A DNA stretch of 64,000 bases, taken from Elymus sibiricus. Its lineage: Eukaryota; Streptophyta; Magnoliopsida; Poales; Poaceae. Positions 1 to 9,332 of the stretch are shown piece by piece; within the stretch, counting starts at the first letter, position 1; the number at the start of each line of letters is the position of its first letter. Made by a program: the position numbers and the translations under genes. The stretch spans positions 401,167,630 to 401,231,629 of the forward strand of contig CM077668.1 in the NCBI GenBank assembly GCA_039707655.1. Reading direction: 5' to 3'. Under the pieces are notes generated by a model. That model saw only the letters and a list, made by a program, of their open reading frames with translations. It was not told the DNA's origin and made no database searches.

Positions 1-425
1 GCGGCACACCGTCCCAAAAGTCTTCTCTTTATTTTTTCTAGAGGAAATGGGCTTATATACCAGAAAATGGGCATCGGAGGCTGTCCAGGGGCCCCACAAG
101 CCACCAGGGCATGCCTGCGGGGGGTGGCGCGCCCTGGTGCCTCGTGGGCACCTGGGTAGCCCCCTGTGGTCCTTCTTGCTTCCAGTATTTTTATTTATTC
201 CAAAATAATTCTCCGTGAAATTTCAGATCATTTGGAGATGTGCAGAATAGGTATCTCTGACATAGCTTTTTCAGGTCCAGAATTGCAGCTGCCGGCAATC
301 TCCCCCCTTGTGTAAATCTTGCATATTAAGAGAGAAAAGGCATTAGAATTGCTCAACAAAGTGTTATATTGATTAAAAACACTATAAATAACAGTAGGAA
401 AACATGATGCAAAATGGACATATCA
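1..425 (-). repeat. E1 3' LTR (partial)
   Basis: This is the U3 side of the LTR. It ends on the plus strand at GGACATATCA, which is TGATATGTCC read in the element's direction, and the polypurine tract follows at once at 426. The remaining ~1.1 kb of the LTR lies left of the window. A TATA box (TATATAAGCC on the minus strand) sits near position 55. Confidence 0.88.
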
Positions 426-440
426 ACTCCCCCAAACTTA
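426..440 (-). other. E1 polypurine tract
   Basis: On the minus strand a purine run (AAGTTTGGGGGAGT) abuts the start of the 3' LTR, the expected site for plus-strand priming. The same tract stands at 54020 in E2 and at 61860 in E3. Confidence 0.8.
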
Positions 441-1055
441 GACCTCGCTTGTCCTCAAGCGAAAGCCGATATCGATAATCATGTCCACATGTTTAGAGAG
501 AGAGGTATCGATAAAACAAAATACGGACATAGTAGCATCATGATCATTATTATAACAACAATATTTATCATCATAATACTTCTTATGAGGAAGTAACAAT
601 TCATCACAACAATGAAGTATAAGGCATAAACTTTCTTGAAAACTTACAAACTATGTTCTCAGTCAACAATGCAATTGCAATTCATCATATTTTCAGGAAG
701 GGTCTCATGTAGGAGCTTTTTAGCAAGTCCACATACTCAACCATCATATAGTCTTCTAAGATTGCTAACACTCACAACATATATATGGAGCAAAAAGTTT
801 CAGCCAGACACAAAGAAAGATAGGGGCTTATAATTTCGCCTCCCAACTTATTCACCTCAAGGGTGATGTCAACAATAATAACTCATGATCACTCATATCA
901 AACTGGATATATATGCCTAGATCTTTCCCCACCACATGATGCTTGCAAAAGAGAAAAATAAAAAGGAATAGAGGAGAACACTATTGACTCTTTCATAAAA
1001 AGTAAATACATAAAAGTAAAAGATAGGCCCTTCGCAAAGGGAAGCAGATGTTGTC

Positions 1056-1256
1056 ATGCGCTTTTTGTTGTTGGATGCACAAGCTCTTAATGCAAAGGAA
1101 CGTCACTTTATATTGCCCCTTGTGATAGCAACCTTTATTATACAGTCCGTCGCTTTTATTTCTTTACCATCACAAGTTCGTACAAAGCTTATTTTCCCTT
1201 ACAATAAAAGTTCATACACATTTAGAGGCAATTTTTATTGCTTTTTGCACCGATGA
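1056..1256 (+). CDS. Antisense ORF in the E1 3' spacer
   Basis: A 66-residue ORF starting MRFLLLDAQALNAKERHF runs opposite to the element, inside the ~1.55 kb stretch between the accessory ORF and the polypurine tract. The same ORF is open in E2 (54648-54884) and E3 (62460-62681). It holds a hydrophobic stretch (LPLVIATFIIQSVAFI) that could cross a membrane. Other plant LTR elements are known to carry antisense ORFs, but I do not recognise this protein. Several of the E1-E2 base differences I compared change amino acids, so selection on the protein is not evident. The rest of 426-1972 shows no further gene. A second antisense ORF, open in E2, is stopped early here. Confidence 0.35.
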   Translation: MRFLLLDAQALNAKERHFILPLVIATFIIQSVAFISLPSQVRTKLIFPYNKSSYTFRGNFYCFLHR

Positions 1257-1972
1257 CAACTTACTTGAAGGATCTTATTCAATCCATAGGTAGATATAGT
1301 GGACTCTCATGACATGAAACTGGGTTTAAGGGTTTTGGATGCACAAGTAGTATCTCTACTTGGTGCGAATTTTTGGCTAGCAAAGGTATTGAGCAAGCAC
1401 CACATGTTGGAGGATCTATGACAATATAACTTCTATGTGAATATAAGCAAACATAATTCATTACGTTATCTTCCTTGTCCAACGTCAACAATTTGACATA
1501 AAATACTTAATGGGGGCTCACAATCATAAAAGATGTCCAAGATAGTGTATTTGCATGTGAATCTTCTCTTCCCTATTAATTTTTTCATGAATTGCATCAT
1601 TGACTAATGCTATGTTTGTTAACTTTCAATAAATTTTACCACTTATACTTTTATTTATGTAATGTCATCACTTTCCATAAGATTAGCATATGATCTTTTT
1701 CATTATTTTCATTGCTAGGATTGAAACATGAAAGTAAAGAAGCAAAAACTCAAACTACTCTTTATATAACTCTCAACTCGATTACATAGATAGATAGATC
1801 ACGAAACTAGCACTCGAAAATAGATCATACTAAACTTTTATTCAACTAGATCACGAAATAACTAAGGATCGAACTAAAAATAGGTAAAGATGATAAAAGT
1901 GATGGTGATATGATACCGGGGCGCCTCCCCCAAGCTTGGCACAAGCCAAGGGGAGTGCCCATACCCATGTAC

Positions 1973-2488
1973 TCAAGTTTCTTTCTTCGGTGATGATGGT
2001 GATGATGAAGTGGTGGGCGTGTCCTCCGGCTTCCATGGCATAGGTTCCCCATCATAAAAAGATGAACGAGTCTCCGGGGTCCTGAAACTTGCAGCTAAAC
2101 TCATACCTTTGAATCTTGCCTCATACTCATAATTTTGGTTTTGAAGATCATAGATTTGGCCTTGGAGATAATTGATTCGTTCATTGAGCTTGAAGATGCT
2201 GTCCCCCATCGATTGGCCATTCACCTTGTGATCACGGGTGAATTCCGTGATCATGGAGTGGTTGGCGTTGAGTCCACGTTCCACCATCCCTTGGCACTTG
2301 AAGATCTCCTGCTCCACCGCTTCGAGCCTGGACTCCATGCTCCCGCTCTTCTTGGGTCCTTGAACATCCCGGATGTGAAGCACCCCCTCACACATCTCAA
2401 TGTCTTGAGGGTGTTTCATCACCTCCGGTAGGTAGGGGTTGATGACCTTCTCGTAGAACTTGTCCTTTGAAGAGCTTGGTGGAGCCAT
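1973..2488 (-). CDS. E1 accessory ORF with conserved tail (variable-body protein)
   Basis: An uninterrupted 171-residue protein starts MAPPSSSKDKFYEKVINPY and ends DTPTTSSSPSSPKKET. The middle and second half (LEAVEQEIFKCQGMVERGL, LNERINYLQGQIYDLQNQNY) look like coiled coil. There is no signal peptide or membrane segment, so it is not an obvious envelope protein although it sits where env-like genes lie in some Athila elements. E2 and E3 have ORFs in the same place with the same last ~14 residues but otherwise unrelated sequence. The ORF is intact although gag-pol of this copy has five stops. Function unknown; a nucleic-acid or Gag-binding accessory role is only a guess. Confidence 0.6.
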   Translation of the reverse strand: MAPPSSSKDKFYEKVINPYLPEVMKHPQDIEMCEGVLHIRDVQGPKKSGSMESRLEAVEQEIFKCQGMVERGLNANHSMITEFTRDHKVNGQSMGDSIFKLNERINYLQGQIYDLQNQNYEYEARFKGMSLAASFRTPETRSSFYDGEPMPWKPEDTPTTSSSPSSPKKET

Positions 2489-2700
2489 AGCGATCTAGAT
2501 CTGTCAGAAAAATAACACGAAACAAGAACAGAGGAGATTTTTGCGATACGGTGGTCAAAACGTTCGGGAGTATATATAAAGCATTATTATCTTGCAAAAC
2601 AAGTAATCCAGAAGAAAACGGAGTCGGGAAGGCTCAAGAGGGCCCACGAGCCACCAGGGCGCGCCTGGGGGGTGGCGCGCCCTGGTGCGTCGTGTGCTCC
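2489..2700 (-). promoter_or_regulatory. Putative internal promoter of the E1 accessory ORF
   Basis: A TATA box (TTTATATATACTCC on the minus strand, near 2570-2581) lies about 85 bases before the ATG at 2488. The leader between them is closely matched in E3 and partly in E2. Further upstream, at about 2650-2692, a GC-rich inverted repeat (CACCAGGGCGCGCC against GGCGCGCCCTGGTG) resembles the hairpin beside the TATA box in the LTRs. I infer a promoter derived from the LTR U3; transcription is not shown by sequence alone. Confidence 0.5.
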
Positions 2701-2822
2701 TCGTGGGTCCCCTCGGTTGTTTCTTATTTTTGTATTTTTTCTAATATTCCAAAACTGACAAAAAGTATTTTTATGGAATTTTTGGAGTCGGTTTACTTAC
2801 CGTATCACGTACCTCTTCCTTT

Positions 2823-3623
2823 TCAGGGTTCTGGAGTGTTCTGGAAGGTCTCTCTTATATATTCCTCCGGTGTAATTGTTTCAATAATATTAGTTTCAAC
2901 ATTAATGGGAGTACCTGAAATATAATGCTTAATTCTTTGCCCATTCACCACTCTCGGATTAGTGCGTTCAGAGTTGTTTATTTTGATGGCTCTGGAGCGA
3001 TAAACTTCTTCGATGATATACGGTCCTTCCCATTTAGAGAGAAGTTTTCCTGCAAAGAATCTCAAACGAGAATTGTACAATAGAACTTGCTCACTCACTT
3101 TGAATTCCCGTTTTTGAATTCTTCTATCATGCCATCTTTTATCTTTTTCTTTAAATAATTTGGCATTTTCATAAGCTTGGGTTCTCCATTCATCTAATGA
3201 GCTAATATCAAATAACCTCTTTTCACCGGCAAGTTTAAAATCATAATTGAGTTCTTTAATTGCCCAATATGCTTTATGTTCTAACTCAAGAGGTAAATGA
3301 CATGCTTTTCCATAAACCATTTTATAAGGAGACATACCCATAGGATTTTTATAAGCAGTTTGATAAGCCCATAATGCATCGTCAAGTTTCTTAGACCAGT
3401 TCTTTCTAGATCTATTGACGGTTTTTTGCAAAATTAATTTTATTTCTCTATTGCTCAATTCTACTTGGCCACTAGATTGAGGGTGATAGGGAGATGCAAT
3501 TTTATGGTTGACATCATATTTAGCAAGCAGTTTACGGAATGCACCATGAATAAAATGTGAACCACCATCAGTCAATAAATATCTAGGGACTCCAAACCTC
3601 AGGAAAATAACTTCTTTAAGCAT
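2823..3623 (-). pseudogene. E1 pol: integrase core and C-terminal domain
   Basis: This is the last part of the polyprotein. It contains the second and third integrase acidic sites in LLTDGGSHF and [13 protein letters not shown], followed by the GPY-like C-terminal region ([14 protein letters not shown]) that helps the enzyme hold DNA. It is in the same frame as the preceding RNase H and zinc-finger segment and is separated from it only by a TAG at 3672-3674. Integrase inserts the cDNA copy into host DNA. The ORF ends at 2823, before the accessory ORF promoter region. Confidence 0.85.
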
Positions 3624-3671
3624 TTTAATAGAAGTGTTATGATCAGCACTACTAGTTGGAATAGCTTCTAT

Positions 3672-4823
3672 CTACTCAGTAACGTAATCAATAGCAACTA
3701 AAATATGTGTATACCCATTGGATTTAGGAAAAGGTCCCATATAATCAAATCCCCAAAAATCAAATGGTTCAATAGCGAGTGAATAATTCATAGGCATTTC
3801 CTGACATCTACCAACATTACCAATTCTCTGACATTCATCACAAGATAAGACAAACTTACGAGCATCCTTGAAAAGAGTAGGCCAATAAAAACCAGATTGT
3901 AATACCATGTGTGCAGTTCTGTCTCCCGCATGGTGTCCTCCGTAAGCCTCGGAATGACACTTCCGTATGATTTGTTCCTGTTCATGCTCAGGTATACAAC
4001 GTCTAATAATACCATCTACTCCTTCTTTATAAAGATGTGGGTCATCCCAAAAGTAATGTCTTAAATCATAGAAGAACTTTTTCTTTTGTTGGTATGTGAA
4101 ACTAGGTGGTATAAATTTAGCAACAATATAATTAGCATAGTCTGCATACCAAGGAGTACTACGAGAAGCATTTATGACAGCTAATTGTTCATCAGGAAAA
4201 TCATCATTAATAGGAAGTGGGTCATCAAGAACATTTTCCATTCTAGACAAATTATCTGCTACGGGATTCTCAGCTCCCTTTCTATCAATAATATGCAAGT
4301 CAAATTCTTGTAGCAATAGAACCCACCTAATGAGTCTAGGTTTAGCATCTTTCTTTTCCATAAGATATTTAATAGCAGCATGATCGGTGTGAATAGTTAC
4401 TTTAGAATCAACTATGTAATATATGAATTTATCACATGCAAACACAACTGCTAGAAATTCTTTCTCAGTAGTAGCATAATTTCTTTGGGCACTGTCTAGA
4501 GTTTTACTAGCATAATGGAAAACATTTAATTTCTTATCAACTCTCTGTCCTAGAACAGCACCAACAGCATAATCACTAGCATCACACATAATTTCAAAAG
4601 GCAAGTTCCAATCAGGTGGTTGAACAATAGGTGCACTGGTTAAGGCTTTCTTAAGTGTTTCAAAGGCTTCTACACAATCATCATCAAAAACAAATGGAAC
4701 ATCTTTTTGCAAGAGATTGGTAAGAGGTCTAGAAATTTTAGAGAAGTCTTTAATAAATCTCCTATAGAAACCAGCATGACCAAGGAAACTTCTTATACCT
4801 TTAATATCTTTAGGACATGGCAT
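3672..4823 (-). pseudogene. E1 pol: RT C-terminus, RNase H, integrase zinc finger
   Basis: The segment starts with the reverse transcriptase thumb ([18 protein letters not shown]), continues with RNase H ([42 protein letters not shown]) and the HHCC integrase zinc finger ([10 protein letters not shown] ... [11 protein letters not shown]), and enters the integrase core with the first catalytic Asp in [10 protein letters not shown]. It is bounded by TAG codons at 4887-4889 upstream and 3672-3674 downstream; the frame is unchanged across both. The downstream stop sits where tryptophan is encoded in E2 (VTKWVEA). Confidence 0.88.
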
Positions 4824-4886
4824 TTTCTCAATAGCATCAACCTTAGCTTTATCAACTTCAATACCTCTTTCAGAAATTTTATGCCC

Positions 4887-5561
4887 CTAGACAATACCTT
4901 CATTCACCATAAAGTGGCACTTCTCCCAATTCAAGACAAGATTAGTTTCTTCACATCTCTGTAAAACTCGATCAAGGTTGCTTAAGCAATCATCAAAAGA
5001 AGTTCTGTAAACGGAAAAATCATCCATGAAAACCTCAACAATCTTTTCACAAAAGTCATAGAATATAGCAGTCATACATGTTTGAAAGGTTGCAGGTGCA
5101 TTGCATAAACCAAAAGGCATACTTCTATAAGCATAAGTTCCAAAAGGGCAAGTAAACGTGGTTTTCTCCTGATCGGATTGTGATACAGGTATTTGAGAGA
5201 AACCAGAATATCCATCTAGGAAACAAAAGTGTCTATGCTTAGACAATCTTTCTAACATTTGATCAATAAAAAGTAAGGGGTAATGATCTTTTCTAGTAAC
5301 TTTGTTTAATTTTCTAAAATCAATTACCATCCTATAACCAGTTACAATTCTTTGTGGAATGAGTTCATTTTTATCATTAGGAACAACGGTGATACCTCCT
5401 TTCTTAGGGACACAATGAACAGGACTTACCCATCTACTATCAGCTATAGGATAGATTATACCTGCTTCCAGAAGCTTCAATATTTCAGTTCTTACCACCT
5501 CTTTCATCTTAGGATTTAATCGTCGTTGGTGGTCGACAACTGGTTTAGCATCAGGCTCCAT
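4887..5561 (-). pseudogene. E1 pol: reverse transcriptase palm and fingers
   Basis: The Ty3/Gypsy reverse transcriptase is clear: [51 protein letters not shown] and the active-site box VFMDDFSVY. The enzyme copies element RNA into DNA in cytoplasmic particles. The reading frame is the same as in the neighbouring pol segments. It ends at a TAG in IV*GHKISE, where E2 has leucine. Confidence 0.9.
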
Positions 5562-5714
5562 ATTAATTTTGTGCTGACATAGAGTGGGACTAATGCCCTT
5601 AAGATCATCAAGAGTATATCCAATAGCAGCACGGTGCTTCCTCAGAGTTTTTAGTAATCTCTTTTCTTCATGCGCTGAAAGGTTAGCACTAATAATAACA
5701 GGATATATCTTCTT

Positions 5715-6842
5715 TTAATCAAGATAAGCATATTTCAATGTATCAGGCAATTGTTTCAATTCAAATACAGGGTCACCCTTAGGTGGAGGAGGACCTCCAA
5801 GAGTTTCAACAGGCAAATTGTGTTTAAGGATAGGTGGTTGATCAAAGAACATCTTATCTATTTCATTTCTTTCATTCATATGCATATCATTTTCATGGTC
5901 TAGTAAATATTGTTCTAACAGATCAGTAGGAGGTACGGCAATAGAAGCAAGACCAATAATTTCATCTTTACTAGGCAATTCTTTATCACGAGGTTGTCTA
6001 CGAAACTTGGAGAAGTTAAACTCAAGCGACATACCACCAAAATCAACACTAACAGTTTCTTTAGTGCAATCAATCTTGGCGTTAACAGTGTTCAAGAAAG
6101 GTCTACCAAATATAATGGGACAAAAGTCATCTTGTGGAGAACCTAGGACTAGAAAATCAGTAGGATATTTTATTTTTCCACACAAGACTTCAACATCTCT
6201 AACGATCCCAAACAGTGTAATAGTATCTTTGTTTGCAAGCTTACTTGTAACATCAATGTCCTCTATTTCAACAGGTGCAATATCATTCATAATTTCTTGA
6301 TATAAGGTAAACGAAATAGCACTCACACTAGCACCCAAATCACATAAGCCATGAAAACAATGATCTCCTATTTTAACAGAGACAACAGGCATGCCTACTA
6401 TAGGTCTGTTTTTATCTTTAGGATCTAGTTTAGCAATTCTAGCTGCTTCATCACAAAGGTAAATAACATGCCCGTCTATATTATCGACCAAGAGATCATT
6501 AACCATAGCAACATAAGGTTCAACTTTAATTTGTTCGGAGGGTCTAGGTGCTCTAATATTACTTTTGTTAACCACAGTTGAAACTTTAGCATGTTCCTTG
6601 ATCCTAACAGGAAAAGGTGGTTTCTCAATATAAGCAGTAGGCACAACTGGATCAACATGGTAAACAATTGTTTCTTCTTTAACACTAACGGGTTCTTCTT
6701 TTAATTCAATAGGTGGGTGATATTTAAACCACTTCTCCTTAGGGAGATCAACATGAGTAGCAAAGGATTCACAAAAGGAGGCTACTATCTCAGAGTCAAG
6801 TCCATATTTAGTGCTAAACTTGTGAAAAACATCAGTAGCCAT
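5715..6842 (-). pseudogene. E1 pol: aspartic protease region
   Basis: The retropepsin motif CDLGASVSAISF lies near the middle, and a second conserved block (FCPIIFGRPFLNTVNAKIDC) follows about 90 residues later, as in Athila proteases. The first third, rich in Pro, Glu and Lys (KEEPVSVKEETIVYHVDP), is the linker from gag. The protease would release mature Gag and Pol proteins. It ends at a TAA (5715-5717) where E2 has glutamate (YLDEKKIYP). Confidence 0.85.
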
Positions 6843-6902
6843 AAAAGATTTAACACAATCAAACTCAAGTATGATACCTGACTCATTACCTTTGTTGAGT
6901 TG

Positions 6903-7547
6903 CTAATCTTCAGAGTTGTGTTTAATTCTTTCCAGAAGATCCCATCTGAATTCAATAGTTTTCTTCATAAAGGAGCCAGTCGAAGAAGAATCGAGCATGG
7001 TTTGATTATCATGAGAAAGCAGAGCATAAAAATTCTGTAAGATAATTTTTCTTGAGAGCTCATGATTGGGGCATGTGTACATCATGTACTTAAGCCTCCC
7101 CCAAGCTTGAGCGATGCTTTCTCCTTTACGAGGCCAAAAATTATATATATAATTCCGATCACGATGAACCAAATGCATAGGATAAAATTTCTGATGGAAT
7201 TCCAGTTTCAATCAGTTCCAGTCCCATGTATCAGTATCATCACATAGCCTATACCATGTCAATGCCTTTCCCTCCAAAGATAAAGGGAATACTTTCTTCT
7301 TAACTCCATCCCCGGATAGACCTGCAAGCTTAAACAATCCACAAATTTCATCCACATAGATCAAGTGTATATCAGGATGTACCGTTCCATCTCCTGCATA
7401 AGGATTAGCTAGCAGTTTCTCTATCATACCCAGAGAAATTTCATATGAAATATTTTCAGTAGGTGCAGTAGGTTGAGGAGAAACTATTTGTGTTTCCGGT
7501 CGAAGTGAAGATACCCCGAACAAACCCCTCAAAGGATTACTTTCCAT
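6903..7547 (-). pseudogene. E1 gag (capsid domain)
   Basis: The protein starts MESNPLRGLFGVSSLRPE and carries the Retrotrans_gag pattern: FPLSLEGKALTWYRLCDD, then EFHQKFYP and FWPRKGESIAQAWGRLKYM. Gag forms the particle in which reverse transcription happens. Two nonsense codons interrupt it, TGA at 7212-7214 after DTWDWN and TAG at 6903-6905 after NSED. E2 shows tryptophan at the second. No CCHC zinc knuckle was seen. gag and pol share one frame, so they were probably made as a single polyprotein. Confidence 0.85.
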
Positions 7548-7625
7548 AGTGACAAGCGACAGTAAATTTCAGCATGTAATATAAATGTTTCCTTACCAAA
7601 TTCCACTCACCAAAGGCGCTTCACT

Positions 7626-7642
7626 CCCAGGCAACGGCGCCA
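7626..7642 (-). other. E1 primer binding site (tRNA-Asp)
   Basis: On the minus strand TGGCGCCGTTGCCTGGG matches the complement of the 3' end of plant tRNA-Asp with one mismatch from the usual GCCGGGG. It stands 11 bases inside the 5' LTR edge (7654). tRNA-Asp priming is typical of Athila elements. Confidence 0.85.
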
Positions 7643-7653
7643 GAAAAGAGTCT

Positions 7654-9173
7654 TGATGACCCAAAAGTGTAAGGGATCAATCGTAGTCCTTTCGATAAGT
7701 AAGAGTGTCGAACCCAACGAGGAGCAGAAGGAAATGACAAGCGGTTTTCAGCAAGGTGTTTTCTGCAAGCACTGAAATTATCGGTAACGAGTAGTTTGAT
7801 AGCAAGATAATTTGTAACAAGTGACAAGTAGCAATAGTAACAAAAGTGCAGCAAGGTGGCCCAATCCTTTTTGTAGCAAAGGACAAGCCGGAACGAACTC
7901 GTATAATAAGCAAAGCGTTCTCGAGGACACATGGGAATTTCATCTAGTCACTTTCATCATGTTTGTTTGATTCGCGTTCGCTACTTTGATAATTTGATAT
8001 GTGGGTGGACCAGTGCTTGGGTGCTATTCTTACTTGAACAAGCCTCCCACTTATGATTAACCCCTCTCGCAAGCATCCGCAACTATGAAAGAAGAATTAA
8101 GATAAATCTAACCACAGCATTAAACATATGGATCCAAATCAGCCCCTTACGGAATAGCGCATAAACTAGTGTTTAAGCTTCTGTCACTCTAGGAACCCAT
8201 CATCTAATTACTACTACACAATGCATTCCCTTAGGCCCAAATATCGTGAAGTGTCATGTAGTCGATGTTCACATGACACCACTAAGAGAATCAACAACAT
8301 ACATATCATCAAAATATCGAACGAATACCAAATTCACATGATTACTTATGACAAGACTTCTCCCATGTCCTCAAGAACAAAAGTAACTACTCACAAATCA
8401 TGTTCATATTCAAGATCAGAGGGGTATTCAATAGCATAATGGATCTGAACATATAATCTTCCACCAAATAAACCAACTAGCATCAACTACAAGATGTAAT
8501 CAACACTACTAGTAACCCACAGGTACCAATCTGAGGTTTTGAGACAAAGATTGAATAACAGAGATGAACTAGGGTTTGAGATGAGATGGTGTTGTTGAAG
8601 ATGTTGATGAAGATTGGTCCTCCCACGATGAGAGGATCGTTGGTGATGTCGATGGCTCCAATGTCCCCCTCCCGGAGGGAAGTATCCCCGGCAGAATCGC
8701 TCGGTCGGAGAGCAAAAGTGCTCTTGCCCAAGTTCCGCCTCGAGACGGCGGCGCACCGTCCCAAAATTCTTCTCTTTATTTTTTCTAGGGCAAATGGGCT
8801 TATATACCATAAAATGGGCACCGGAGGCTGGGCAGGGGCCCCACAAGCCACCAGGGCGCTCCTGGGGGGGGTGGCTCGCCCGGGTGCCTCGTGGGCACCT
8901 GGGTGGGCCCCTCTGGTACTTCTTGTGTCCAGTATTTTTTATTTATTCCAAACTAATTCTCCGTGAAATTTCAGATCATTTGGAGATTTGCAGAATAGGT
9001 ATCTCTGACATAGCTTTTTCAGGTCCAGAATTCCAACTGCCGGTAATCTCCCTCCTTGTGTAAATCTTGCATATTAAGAGAGAAAAGGCATTAGAATTGC
9101 TCAAAAAAGTGTTATATTGATTAAAAACACTATAAATAATAGTAGGAAAACATGATGCAAAATGGACGTATCA
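7654..9173 (-). repeat. E1 5' LTR (complete, 1520 bp)
   Basis: On the plus strand it runs from TGATGACCCA to GGACGTATCA, so in the element's direction it begins TGATACGTCC and ends GGGTCATCA. The matching LTRs at 52522-54019 and 60387-61859 have the same ends. Its outer side is followed at 9174 by a fragment of polypurine tract, which should not be there for a simple 5' LTR. Confidence 0.92.
8797..8890 (-). promoter_or_regulatory. LTR promoter: TATA box and GC-rich hairpin
   Basis: Read on the minus strand, a TATA box (GGTATATAAGCCC, about 8798-8810) is preceded by a GC-rich inverted repeat in 8846-8888 (CCAGGGCGC ... GGGTG arms, slightly decayed here and better preserved in the other LTRs). 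This is the probable start region for the element's RNA. Confidence 0.6.
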
Positions 9174-9187
9174 ACTCCCCCAAGCTT
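9174..9187 (-). other. Polypurine-tract remnant outside the E1 5' LTR
   Basis: ACTCCCCCAAGCTT here equals the 14 bases that follow the 3' LTR in E2 (54020-54033). After it the sequence changes to unrelated DNA. The LTR therefore has a primer site on one side and a polypurine tract on the other, as in an LTR shared by two tandem elements of which one was almost wholly deleted. Confidence 0.6.
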
Positions 9188-9332
9188 TGTGGTCATCCTT
9201 GTGTAAAAAAAGGTGGTCATCCAGTGGACTAAAAAAATACCCTCTCAGTTAGGTTTCTATCCTCCGTCTGTGATCTCGAACCGTTGACGTGAGTTTTCGT
9301 AGCAATTCTCTACCAGATCGCTGCCCTCATTC

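Larger units (their letters stand above)
1..9173 (-). mobile_element. E1: Athila-like Ty3/Gypsy LTR retrotransposon
   Basis: On the minus strand the order is 5' LTR (7654-9173), tRNA-Asp primer site, gag, protease, reverse transcriptase, RNase H, integrase, an accessory ORF, a spacer with an antisense ORF, a polypurine tract and the 3' LTR (1-425, cut by the window edge). The DLGAS protease motif, FMDD reverse transcriptase motif and tRNA-Asp primer fit the Athila lineage of Ty3/Gypsy. The family name (for example Sabrina or WHAM type) could not be verified. The 425 bases of the left LTR differ from the matching part of the right LTR at about 29 positions plus one indel by eye, roughly 93% identity, so the insertion is some millions of years old if these two LTRs are a true pair. 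Confidence 0.9.

Noticed and set aside
1973..2488. Accessory ORF as a retroviral envelope gene
   Set aside because: The position fits env-like genes of some Athila elements, but there is no signal peptide, no transmembrane segment and no glycoprotein-like cysteine pattern.
7621..7943. Minus-strand ORFs of 103 and 88 codons over the LTR edge (similar ones at 52545-52812 and 60410-60664)
   Set aside because: They lie in the LTR and leader, differ in frame between copies and carry no domain; they repeat because the LTR repeats.
8483..8966. ORFs of 119-126 codons in the LTR (also at 53355-53693 and 61215-61749)
   Set aside because: LTR sequence; overlapping frames on both strands without known domains.
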